Assembly (NCBI GenBank): GCA_900550175.1
Contig: URQX01000047.1
Coordinates: 1-11,106 of the forward strand
Source: an uncultured Veillonella sp.
GTDB lineage: Bacteria > Bacillota > Negativicutes > Veillonellales > Veillonellaceae
DNA length: 11,106 nucleotides
Reading direction: 5' to 3'
Shown here: positions 1-6,249 of the stretch, piece by piece
How positions within the stretch are numbered: the first letter of the stretch is position 1
How the letters are laid out: each line of letters starts with the position of its first letter
Notes under the pieces: generated by a model
Database searches by the model: none
What the model saw: the letters and a program-made list of their open reading frames with translations, nothing else
Told to the model about the DNA's origin: nothing
Program-made: the position numbers and the translations under genes

Positions 1-423
1 TGGATTCGTGAACAAGATTGGGAATCTGTCATTGAAAACCATTTATGCCCTTATGTAGAGGAATTGTTACTCGTAGGGGATGAAAATGGAGAAACACCAG
101 CCCAAGTTCTCGTGAATATTGCTCTTGAATTGTGGACGGTATATGGTCAATCCGAAGATTTGAGAAACCGTATAGAAGATACATTGCACAATATTGGTAT
201 ATATGTGCTTGAACAAGGTTATGACCTTATTGAAACCATCATACGCCAAGTTCTGGGTGGCCTTAGCACAGAAAAGTTTATTTACTTTATCGAATCTAAG
301 GTAGAGGATGACCTCAGCTGGATCCGTATCAATGGTGCTATTGTTGGCGCTATAGCAGGTCTTGTTGTATGGACCTTCCTCGAATATGTGTATATGCCAC
401 TATGGCAACAATTCATAGGCTAA
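1..423 (+). CDS. DUF445 family membrane protein, C-terminal fragment
   Basis: The reading frame is open from base 1 and ends with TAA at 421-423, giving the last 140 residues of a protein whose start lies outside the window. The stretch DDLSWIRINGAIVGAIAG followed by a hydrophobic segment (GLVVWTFLEYVYM) closely resembles the C-terminal signature of DUF445 proteins, which are membrane proteins of unknown function widespread in Firmicutes; full-length members are usually about 400 residues. The visible part is an acidic, helical region followed by one C-terminal membrane segment. The gene converges on the sensor kinase operon and a bidirectional terminator follows it. No function should be assigned beyond the family. 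The family call is from recognition of the C-terminal motif. Confidence 0.8.
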   Translation, partial: WIREQDWESVIENHLCPYVEELLLVGDENGETPAQVLVNIALELWTVYGQSEDLRNRIEDTLHNIGIYVLEQGYDLIETIIRQVLGGLSTEKFIYFIESKVEDDLSWIRINGAIVGAIAGLVVWTFLEYVYMPLWQQFIG

Positions 424-446
424 ACAATTAAAGGCTAAATCATTAA
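417..446 (+). repeat. Tandem 15-bp near-duplication over the DUF445 stop codon
   Basis: Two adjacent 15-mers, AGGCTAAACAATTAA (417-431) and AGGCTAAATCATTAA (432-446), differ at two bases. The first contains the stop codon and the second would supply another TAA in the same frame, so the copy is harmless to the protein. It is probably a small slippage duplication. Confidence 0.45.
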
Positions 447-476
447 GTGCCACATAATTAAATACTATACAATACA

Positions 477-517
477 AAAACGCTAGCAACGAGAGAAGTT
501 TTCTGAGCTAGCGTTTT
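477..517. terminator. Bidirectional intrinsic terminator between convergent genes
   Basis: An 11-bp perfect stem is formed by AAAACGCTAGC (477-487) and GCTAGCGTTTT (507-517), with a 19-nt loop. The + strand ends in TTTTGTA, while the - strand reads into TTTTTGTATTG. It can therefore stop the DUF445 transcript rightward and any read-through of the kinase transcript leftward. Confidence 0.75.
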
Positions 518-584
518 GTATATACTCATCTATATATTATGATTATATTGAATGCAATGGTATATATTGAGTGCGTATAAGGAA

Positions 585-609
585 AGGGACTGACCTTTGG
601 TCCGTCCCT
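585..609 (-). terminator. Hairpin after the histidine kinase gene, probable terminator
   Basis: AGGGAC (585-590) pairs with GTCCCT (604-609). Inside it GACC (592-595) pairs with GGTC (599-602) across a TTT loop, leaving one T/C mismatch. It lies 6 nt past the kinase stop codon. On the - strand the stem is followed only by TTTCCTTA, so the U-tract is poor and termination may be partial, with the stronger hairpin at 477-517 as backup. Confidence 0.5.
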
Positions 610-614
610 ATAGT

Positions 615-2030
615 TTATTCTTCAGTTCTGTTGTACGGTAATCGTACGGTAAATGTAGTTTTTACTTGTGGCTCGCTTGCGGCTGTTACTGTGCCGTGGT
701 GTAAGCTAATAACTTTGTTTACAAAGTATAAGCCAAGACCAATACCGTGGTTAGATTTCTTATTTCGAGATTGCTCTGTTTGGTACATGCGATCCCAAAT
801 ATGCTCAAGGTTTTCTGGCTCTATGCCGATTCCGTTATCGGTTACCATAATGATGAGTTCTCCACCTGCCACCTTAGCTGAAATATCGATGGTGGAGTTC
901 GTAAACTTGATAGCATTATCTACCAAGTTTGTAATGGCACGACGTAAGGATACCTCATGGGCAACGATGCGCATATGTGGTTGAATATTGGATGTGATAG
1001 AAATCCTTTTTTCTGTATTTTCTGCACAGAGCCGTGTATAGTCATGTACCATGTTCGTTAACATTAACGACACATCTACAGGCGCTAAGTTAAGGTCATG
1101 AGCATTTTCAAGGCGTGCTACATCGAGCAATTGGCTTACGAGGTTTGTCATAAACTTGGCTTGTTCCAAGATATGTGTCAGACCTTCACGTAAATCATCC
1201 TCTGTGCGACCGTATTTTAAAGCAAACTCACTTTCCGCTTTAATAACTGCGATCGGTGTGCGCAATTCGTGGGATACGTCAGAACTAAATTGCTTCTCCC
1301 GATTGGAGGAGTCTTCAAGGCCTGAAAGCATGCGGTTAAATGTGGTAGTAAGCTCGTATATTTCATCCCGTGCTGTACGGGACGGAATATCAATACGGCG
1401 ACTTAAGTCGTTATTCTTACCGATAACCTTAGCTGTTTTCGTCAAGGTTCGGACCGGCTTGAGGCCTTTCTTGATAAATAGATAACCGCCTAATGATGAA
1501 ATCAACAAGAATATGACATCACCTAATAATAAACTATATAAAAGGTTTTCTGTTTTTTTAGAGGCCGTTTTTACCTTTGTAACAGCGCGCAAAATACCAC
1601 GATAATTTGGTTCGTTAACCGGTGTATCGTAGTAGTAGAAGGTATCATCGCCAACAGCGATTTCTCCAACCTGACCCAAGGATAGGACTGTTTGATTAGG
1701 GAAGCCATCTGGTAGCGCACCTTTAATGATATAGCCGTCCTGGGTTGATACAAAGAAGAATGTGTTATCTTGGTACGGCTTAAATTTACGGATATCCGTA
1801 GCCATGATCATTGCTTGCTGCTGTAAGCGCTCGCGAACTTCTTTGTTATCGGATTCGTGCGTATATGCATAAATCCATGCGGATGCAACCATCAAAATGA
1901 TAAGCAAAAAGATGGTATACCAAGACATGATTTTAAAAGTTAGGGGCAGCCGATTAAATAAATCGGTAGCTGCCCCAGACATGGTGTCTAGATCTCGGTG
2001 AGGATCATTAGTTTTCTGTTTTGAGGACAT
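615..2030 (-). CDS. HAMP-domain sensor histidine kinase
   Basis: A 471-residue membrane sensor kinase that should autophosphorylate and pass phosphate to the response regulator encoded just upstream. Residues 36-56 and about 166-186 are membrane helices bracketing an extracytoplasmic sensor region of about 110 residues. A HAMP linker follows at about 187-240, then the H-box FSSDVSHELRTPI with phospho-acceptor His254, the N-box NLVDNAIKF (368-376), the G1 box DNGIG (398-402) and the G2 box GIGLGL (429-434). All catalytic elements are intact. The start overlaps the regulator gene by 23 nt and is preceded by GGAG at a suitable distance, which favours it over the in-frame ATG at codon 17 (no Shine-Dalgarno). 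The N-terminal cytoplasmic stretch of about 33 residues is slightly long for the class. The sensed signal cannot be read from the sequence, and no specific gene symbol is justified. Confidence 0.93.
   Translation of the reverse strand: MSSKQKTNDPHRDLDTMSGAATDLFNRLPLTFKIMSWYTIFLLIILMVASAWIYAYTHESDNKEVRERLQQQAMIMATDIRKFKPYQDNTFFFVSTQDGYIIKGALPDGFPNQTVLSLGQVGEIAVGDDTFYYYDTPVNEPNYRGILRAVTKVKTASKKTENLLYSLLLGDVIFLLISSLGGYLFIKKGLKPVRTLTKTAKVIGKNNDLSRRIDIPSRTARDEIYELTTTFNRMLSGLEDSSNREKQFSSDVSHELRTPIAVIKAESEFALKYGRTEDDLREGLTHILEQAKFMTNLVSQLLDVARLENAHDLNLAPVDVSLMLTNMVHDYTRLCAENTEKRISITSNIQPHMRIVAHEVSLRRAITNLVDNAIKFTNSTIDISAKVAGGELIIMVTDNGIGIEPENLEHIWDRMYQTEQSRNKKSNHGIGLGLYFVNKVISLHHGTVTAASEPQVKTTFTVRLPYNRTEE
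1943..1976 (-). other. Strong hairpin inside the 5' coding part of the kinase gene
   Basis: GGGGCAGC (1943-1950) pairs with GCTGCCCC (1969-1976). Directly inside, CGATT (1951-1955) pairs with AATCG (1961-1965) over a 5-nt loop, leaving a 3-nt bulge at 1966-1968. On the coding (-) strand it lies about 55-90 nt after the start codon and is followed by TAACTTTTAAAAT. It is much more GC-rich than its surroundings and could attenuate transcription or translation of the kinase relative to the regulator. Confidence 0.5.
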
Positions 2031-2682
2031 ACCCTACTCCACGAACTGTTTGAATGAGTTTTACATTCTCATCAGTATCGATCTTTTTGCGTAAATCTTT
2101 GATGTATACATCGATAAGATTAGAGTAGCTTTCATAATCGTATTCCCAAACATGATCAAGGATTTGTTGACGGGACAATACGATATTTTCGTTACTTGCT
2201 AAATAGAATAAGAGGTCGAATTCTTTAGCGGTCAATGTGATTGTTTCACCGTCACGTTTAACAGTACGTTGAGGTACATTGATTGTAAGCGGACCTACGT
2301 GGATATCGTTTTGTGCATGACGCGCATTACGGCGAGCTAAAGCATAAATACGAGCTGTTAACTCTTCAAGGTCGAAAGGTTTTACAAGGTAATCATCAGC
2401 ACCTGTGTTAAGGCCTGTAACTTTATCTTGTAAGGAATCTTTTGCAGTTAAAAGCAATACAGGTGTTGTATTGCCGTCGTTACGCATTTGTGCAAGAGCG
2501 CTAATACCATCAAGGATTGGCATCATGATATCCATAACGATAACGTCATAGCTAGATGTGTTTACATAATCGATAGCTTGTTGACCATTAAAGCATGTGT
2601 CAACAGTCATATTCTCTGCACGTAAATATTTGGCGGTAATGCCATTCAGCATTTCTTCGTCTTCTACAAGTAAAATTTTCAT
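2008..2682 (-). CDS. OmpR/PhoB-family response regulator
   Basis: A 224-residue two-component transcription factor. The receiver domain spans residues 1-118, with acidic pocket E7-D8, phospho-acceptor Asp51 (VMDIMMP), Thr79 and Lys101 (VKPFD). The winged-helix DNA-binding domain spans about 129-222, with typical LTAKEFDLL, SNLIDVYIKDLRKKI and TVRGVGYVL motifs. Length and domain order are standard. The start has AGGAG 7-8 nt upstream on the - strand. It is first in an operon with the sensor kinase, and the 23-nt overlap suggests translational coupling. Targets are unknown. The large intergenic region upstream contains an inverted repeat and 10-bp-spaced direct repeats that could be sites for self-regulation, which is an inference only. 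Confidence 0.95.
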   Translation of the reverse strand: MKILLVEDEEMLNGITAKYLRAENMTVDTCFNGQQAIDYVNTSSYDVIVMDIMMPILDGISALAQMRNDGNTTPVLLLTAKDSLQDKVTGLNTGADDYLVKPFDLEELTARIYALARRNARHAQNDIHVGPLTINVPQRTVKRDGETITLTAKEFDLLFYLASNENIVLSRQQILDHVWEYDYESYSNLIDVYIKDLRKKIDTDENVKLIQTVRGVGYVLKTEN

Positions 2683-2733
2683 TCTCTGTTCTCCTTATGT
2701 ATGAGTTAAAAATATAGCTCTCCAACTACATTA

Positions 2734-2801
2734 ATATAGTCATTATATATACATGCTTTCCGTTTGGTGAAAGCCACAACACCATATAGCGGTGACTATA
2801 T
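2734..2801 (-). promoter_or_regulatory. Candidate control region of the two-component operon
   Basis: ATATAGTCA (2734-2742) and TGACTATAT (2793-2801) form a 9-bp perfect inverted repeat. Between them lie GCTTTC/GAAAGC (2755-2760/2769-2774) and the alternative CACC/GGTG (2780-2783/2791-2794). On the - strand a TATAAT is present (complement of 2742-2747) about 60 nt before the regulator start codon, but I see no good -35 at the right spacing. This fits either an activator-dependent promoter or a structured leader. Confidence 0.35.
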
Positions 2802-3051
2802 ATATAATATTATATAACTTATTTATCTATTATCATACCTTATACAACAGGAATGAGCAAAAGATGAATGTATATGCGAGTTTATAAGCGTGTTCTTCAT
2901 GTTTGAAAGCCTTAAAAACGATGAAATGTTGAATGTTAATGAATTCTGCTAATGAATGAAGATGAACTATATCGAAGATTGCCGTATGCGCATAGATAGA
3001 CATGATTTTGCCAATTTTGACGAGTGTGAAAGAAATCACTAAAAAAACTTA

Positions 3052-3066
3052 TGATAATAATTATCA
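3052..3066. promoter_or_regulatory. Perfect 7-1-7 Fur-box sequence
   Basis: TGATAAT-A-ATTATCA is an exact match to the 7-1-7 inverted-repeat consensus TGATAATNATTATCA described for the iron repressor Fur in Bacillus. It overlaps a possible rightward promoter, GTGAAA (3026-3031), 18-nt spacer, TATGAT (3050-3055), so a bound repressor would cover the -10 element. The nearest genes are distant: about 370 bp to the response regulator and 500 bp to sdhA. What it controls is therefore open. In an AT-rich genome a chance 15-bp palindrome of this type is possible but not likely. Confidence 0.55.
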
Positions 3067-3146
3067 GAGAGTTAAATACCAATAAAAGCCGTAGAAATTT
3101 GATGATTTTCGATGATTAAATTCGAGGTATTTTTAGTAGGAATTTA

Positions 3147-3266
3147 ATGGATATTAATTATTATGAACAAATTAGAGCTCTTATAAAGTCAGTATTAATA
3201 AGGCTTATTAAGACGTTAGCGGAAATAAAAATATACAAAAATTTCGGAACCGAATTACTTTCGTAA
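3147..3266 (+). CDS. Possible 39-residue small protein (speculative)
   Basis: A short ORF runs from ATG at 3147 to TAA at 3264-3266, with AGGA (3138-3141) 5 nt upstream. The predicted peptide starts MDINYYEQIRALIK and is rich in Ile, Leu and Lys, so it could form an amphipathic helix. It lies about 80 nt downstream of the Fur box and its possible promoter. Such ORFs also arise by chance in AT-rich DNA, I recognise no family, and codon use is not clearly coding. It may equally mark a non-coding RNA or nothing. Confidence 0.2.
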   Translation: MDINYYEQIRALIKSVLIRLIKTLAEIKIYKNFGTELLS

Positions 3267-3374
3267 TATCCTTAACTTCCTGTATGAAATATTCATAAAT
3301 CTATTTTAAATGCTCATATGTAAATAGGAAAAACACTAAGTGAAATGTATTATCAATTAGATTAATCAAAATTA

Positions 3375-3386
3375 ATTATGCATAAT
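3375..3386. promoter_or_regulatory. 12-bp palindrome just upstream of the sdhA -35 element
   Basis: ATTATGCATAAT is a perfect palindrome whose centre is about 47 bp before the expected transcription start and 6 bp before the -35 hexamer. That is a usual place for an activator site. The half-site ATTATGC/GCATAAT recurs in the palindrome before dedA at 9279-9304. Confidence 0.35.
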
Positions 3387-3392
3387 AGGGTT

Positions 3393-3421
3393 TAGACATC
3401 ACACCAAATGCTCTCTATAAT
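3393..3421 (+). promoter_or_regulatory. Sigma-70-type promoter of the sdhABE operon
   Basis: TAGACA (3393-3398) is separated by exactly 17 nt from a consensus TATAAT (3416-3421). The expected start of transcription is near 3428, giving a leader of about 139 nt before sdhA. The near-consensus elements fit a highly expressed operon. Confidence 0.7.
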
Positions 3422-3459
3422 TATATGTAAAGCTATAAGAAAAGTCGCATAAGTATGGG

Positions 3460-3513
3460 ATTTTTCTTGAAAGAAAAATGATTAGGTTATCAAAAATTTT
3501 TATAAGTTTTTGA
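3460..3513 (+). other. Hairpins in the sdhA 5' leader
   Basis: ATTTTTCTT (3460-3468) and AAGAAAAAT (3471-3479) form a 9-bp inverted repeat, with a 2-nt centre or 4-nt loop in practice. TCAAAAA (3490-3496) and TTTTTGA (3507-3513) form a second stem with a 10-nt loop. Both are almost purely A/U and weakly stable, and they lie inside the predicted leader. They may affect mRNA stability. No riboswitch family is recognisable. Confidence 0.3.
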
Positions 3514-3566
3514 AATGAGATAGTCTAACAAATTTTCTTATTAAAGGTAGTTATGAGGAGGTCATT

Positions 3567-5285
3567 ATGGAACAGTTTGATGTTCTAGTAGTAGGTAGCG
3601 GTGGCGCTGGTCAACGCGCGGCTCTTGAAGTAGGTCGTCGTAAAGGCTTAACTGTAGCACTTATTACTAAAATTTTCCCAACTCGCTCTGCAACAGCAAT
3701 GGCGCAAGGCGGTGTAAATGCTTGTTTGAATAACGTAGCAGCTGAAGACACAATCGAAACACATACTTTCGATACAGTAAAAGGTTCTGACTATCTTGGC
3801 GACCAAGATGCAATCGAATTCTTCTGCTCTCGTTGTCCAGAAGGCGTACTTGAAATGGACCACATGGGTGCTCCATTCTCCCGTACAGAGCAAAACAAAA
3901 TTGCGCAACGTAACTTCGGTGGTCAATCCTATCCACGTACTTGCTACTCTGCGGATAAAACTGGTCACGTTATCTTGCACACAACTTACGAACAATGCTT
4001 GAAAGAAGGCGTACACTTCTTGCAAGAATGGTACCTTTTAGATCTTGTTAAAGACGCAAACGGTCACGTTGGTGGCGCAGTTATCTGGAACATGAAAGAA
4101 GGTAAAGTAGAACAAATTAAAGCAAAAGCTATTATCTTGTCTACTGGTGGTGCTGGTCGTGTATTCTGGACTCGTACTACTAACCCATTCCTTTCCACAG
4201 GCGACGGCATGGCAGCAGCTTTCCGTGCTGGTAATGCATTGAAAGATATGGAAATGATCCAATTCCATCCAACTGGTCTTGGTCGTACTGGTATCTTGAT
4301 GTCCGAAGCGGTTCGTGGTGAAGGTGGTTACCTTCTTAACGCTGAAGGCGAACGTTTTATGAAAAAATATGCGCCTAACAAAATGGAATTGGCATCCCGT
4401 GACGTTGTAGCGAAAGCAATCGAAGATGAAATCGCTGCAGGTCGTGGTTTCGGTTCTGGTCTTAACGCATACGTAGTAGCTGACCTTCGTCACTTAGGTC
4501 CTGAAGTTATCATCGAAAAACTTCATGGTATCCGTGACTTGGCTATGTGCTTCGAACATTGTGATCCTTTGACAACTCCAGTACCTATTCGTCCTACATG
4601 TCACTACATTATGGGTGGTATCGACGTAGTAGATTACAAAACTTGTGCTACTTCTCTTCCAGGCTTGTTCTCCTCTGGTGAAGCATCCTGTATCTCTATC
4701 CACGGTGCTAACCGCTTAGGTGGTAACTCCTTGGCAGACGGCGTAGTATTCGGTAAAGTATCCGGTGCTGGTGCAGCTGACTATGCTGAAACACATGAAC
4801 AACCTAACGTAGATGCAGAAATCGCTGCAGCTGCTAAACACTGGGAAGAAAAATTCACTGAAGTAACGACTCGCCAAGGCGGTCGCCCAGTAGTTGAAAT
4901 CCGTGACGCATTAGCTAACGCTATGTGGAACAAAGTAGGTATCTTCCGTAATGAACAAGGTATTACTGAAGCATTAGAAGAAATCAACCAATTGATGGAA
5001 GATTACAAAACTTGTTATGTAGGTGACCCTGAACGTACTTACAACATGGCATTCGTAAACTATTGTGAAATTGGCTCCATGTTAACAGTAGCTAAAGCTA
5101 TTGCTATGGGCGCTTTACACCGCCGTGAATCTCGTGGTGCTCACGTTCGTGAAGACCATCCAAAACGTAATGATGAAAGATACTTAAAACACTCTTTGAT
5201 CAAATTGGGTGCTGACGGCGAGTACGAATTGACAGAACGCGACGTAGTGTTCACTAAATACGAACCACAAGAAAGGAAGTACTAA
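3567..5285 (+). CDS. sdhA: Fumarate reductase/succinate dehydrogenase flavoprotein subunit
   Basis: A 572-residue catalytic subunit interconverting fumarate and succinate at a flavin. The FAD-binding GSGGAG lies at 10-15. Active-site motifs aligned with E. coli SdhA/FrdA are QFHPTG (His234), LMSEAVRGEGG (Ser246, Glu247, Arg250), RDVV (Arg278, the likely proton-shuttle arginine), TCHYIMGG (His346) and GANRLGGNSL (Arg383). FPTRSATAMAQGG (37-49) aligns with FPTRSHTVSAQGG of E. coli SdhA, so the FAD-linking His is Ala42 here and FAD should be non-covalent. No Tat signal or membrane segment is visible, so it should face the cytoplasm. The Shine-Dalgarno AGGAGG (3556-3561) fixes the start. It is followed after 1 nt by sdhB. 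In a Veillonella-like fermenter the physiological direction is probably fumarate reduction in the succinate-propionate pathway (inference). Codons are strongly biased, as expected for high expression. Confidence 0.95.
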   Translation: MEQFDVLVVGSGGAGQRAALEVGRRKGLTVALITKIFPTRSATAMAQGGVNACLNNVAAEDTIETHTFDTVKGSDYLGDQDAIEFFCSRCPEGVLEMDHMGAPFSRTEQNKIAQRNFGGQSYPRTCYSADKTGHVILHTTYEQCLKEGVHFLQEWYLLDLVKDANGHVGGAVIWNMKEGKVEQIKAKAIILSTGGAGRVFWTRTTNPFLSTGDGMAAAFRAGNALKDMEMIQFHPTGLGRTGILMSEAVRGEGGYLLNAEGERFMKKYAPNKMELASRDVVAKAIEDEIAAGRGFGSGLNAYVVADLRHLGPEVIIEKLHGIRDLAMCFEHCDPLTTPVPIRPTCHYIMGGIDVVDYKTCATSLPGLFSSGEASCISIHGANRLGGNSLADGVVFGKVSGAGAADYAETHEQPNVDAEIAAAAKHWEEKFTEVTTRQGGRPVVEIRDALANAMWNKVGIFRNEQGITEALEEINQLMEDYKTCYVGDPERTYNMAFVNYCEIGSMLTVAKAIAMGALHRRESRGAHVREDHPKRNDERYLKHSLIKLGADGEYELTERDVVFTKYEPQERKY

Positions 5286-5286
5286 G

Positions 5287-6249
5287 ATGAGACAAATCAC
5301 CTACCATATCCACCGTTACCAACAAGGTCGCGCGTTTGTACAGACTTTCAAATTCGATTATGAAGCTGACCGTACAATTCTTTGGGGCCTTCAAAAAATT
5401 AAAGACACTCAAGATCCAACATTAACATTCTTGGCAGCTTGCCGTTCCGCAGTTTGTGGCGCTTGCTCCGTTCGTGTAAATGGCGAAGCAATGCTTGGTT
5501 GCGAAGCTAAAATCGACGAATTAACAGAACGTTATGGTACTGATGAATTGACAATTGCACCTATCGGCAACTTCCGCGTTATCCGCGACTTAGTTGTTGA
5601 CTGGGAAGCAAAAGTTGATCGCTTGAAAACAGTTGCTCCTTGGATCTTCCTTAAAGCAGAATTCAACGAAGGTGACAAAATCGTTCGCCAAACTCCAGCT
5701 GACTTCAAAAAATTCGTTGCTGGTACAGAATGTATCCTTTGTGGTTGCTGCGCATCTGAATGTAACAAATTGACTGCACGTCAAGATGACTTCTTAGAAC
5801 CATATGTATTCACAAAAGCTAACCGTTTCGTATTGGATAGCCGTGATGATGCACCTATGGCTCACATTCAACCTGCATTCGACAACGGTCTTTGGAAATG
5901 CGTTCACTGCATGAACTGTATCTCCCGTTGCCCTAAACACTTAAAACCTGCTCAAGATATTTCCAACTTGCGTAAAGAAGCTACAAAAGCTGGTCTTACT
6001 AACAGCAAAGGCGTTCGCCATGCAGTTGCTTTCAAAGACGATCTCTACAAAACTGGTCGCTTGAAAGAAGTTTCTATGAGCTTGAAATCTGATGGTGTTG
6101 TTGATTCCGCTAAACAAGCATTCTATGCTTTACGTTTGTGGAAACACAGCAAAATCAATCCATTCGAACTTGTAGTACCTCAAAAACCTGTAAATGGTAT
6201 TGATGGTGTTCGCAGACTTATGAAAGCAGCTGAGGAGGTAAGCAAATAA
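5287..6249 (+). CDS. sdhB: Fumarate reductase/succinate dehydrogenase iron-sulfur subunit, class-E type
   Basis: A 320-residue electron-transfer subunit linking the flavin to the third subunit. The N-terminal ferredoxin-like domain holds the [2Fe-2S] ligands Cys52, 57, 60 (CRSAVCGAC) and Cys72. The C-terminal domain has CILCGCCASEC (149-159) and CVHCMNCISRCPKHLKP (205-221). In ordinary SdhB/FrdB the second motif is C-x5-C-x3-C with Val or Ile at the position of Cys208, and the centre is [3Fe-4S]. The extra Cys208 predicts a second [4Fe-4S] cluster, as described for class-E enzymes. The tail after about residue 245 is longer than in E. coli SdhB (about 240 residues). The start has AAGGAAG 7-8 nt upstream and lies 1 nt after the sdhA stop. 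Its stop overlaps the next ATG (TAATG). Confidence 0.95.
   Translation: MRQITYHIHRYQQGRAFVQTFKFDYEADRTILWGLQKIKDTQDPTLTFLAACRSAVCGACSVRVNGEAMLGCEAKIDELTERYGTDELTIAPIGNFRVIRDLVVDWEAKVDRLKTVAPWIFLKAEFNEGDKIVRQTPADFKKFVAGTECILCGCCASECNKLTARQDDFLEPYVFTKANRFVLDSRDDAPMAHIQPAFDNGLWKCVHCMNCISRCPKHLKPAQDISNLRKEATKAGLTNSKGVRHAVAFKDDLYKTGRLKEVSMSLKSDGVVDSAKQAFYALRLWKHSKINPFELVVPQKPVNGIDGVRRLMKAAEEVSK

Larger units (their letters stand above)
2683..3566. other. 884-bp AT-rich intergenic region between divergent operons
   Basis: This region separates the response regulator (leftward) from sdhA (rightward) and holds no convincing large gene. It contains an inverted repeat near the regulator start (2734-2801), a perfect Fur-type box (3052-3066), a direct repeat GATGATT at 3101 and 3111, a possible 39-codon ORF (3147-3266), short hairpins TTCGG-AA-CCGAA (3243-3254) and ATTAC-TTTC-GTAAT (3254-3267), a 12-bp palindrome (3375-3386), the sdhA promoter (3393-3421) and hairpins in the sdhA leader. 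Its length is unusual compared with the tight spacing elsewhere. Confidence 0.7.

Noticed and set aside
571..984. 137-codon + strand ORF over the 3' end of the kinase gene
   Set aside because: It lies antisense to a complete histidine kinase with all conserved boxes, has no Shine-Dalgarno and encodes no recognisable protein.
2833..3039. 68-codon - strand ORF starting just downstream of the Fur box
   Set aside because: It begins with GTG, has no ribosome-binding site (upstream is a T-run) and shows no recognisable motif. Its position next to the Fur box is intriguing, but the coding evidence is too weak to list it as a gene.
3340..3375. FNR/CRP-type site (ATCAA...ATCAA) upstream of sdhA
   Set aside because: The two ATCAA copies are direct rather than inverted and the spacing does not fit TTGAT-N4-ATCAA.
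3648..4025. Antisense ORFs within sdhA (also 4038-4493, 4494-4703, 4781-4987)
   Set aside because: These are shadows of a strongly codon-biased gene; the products are Cys/Ser/Thr-rich low-complexity strings without start signals.
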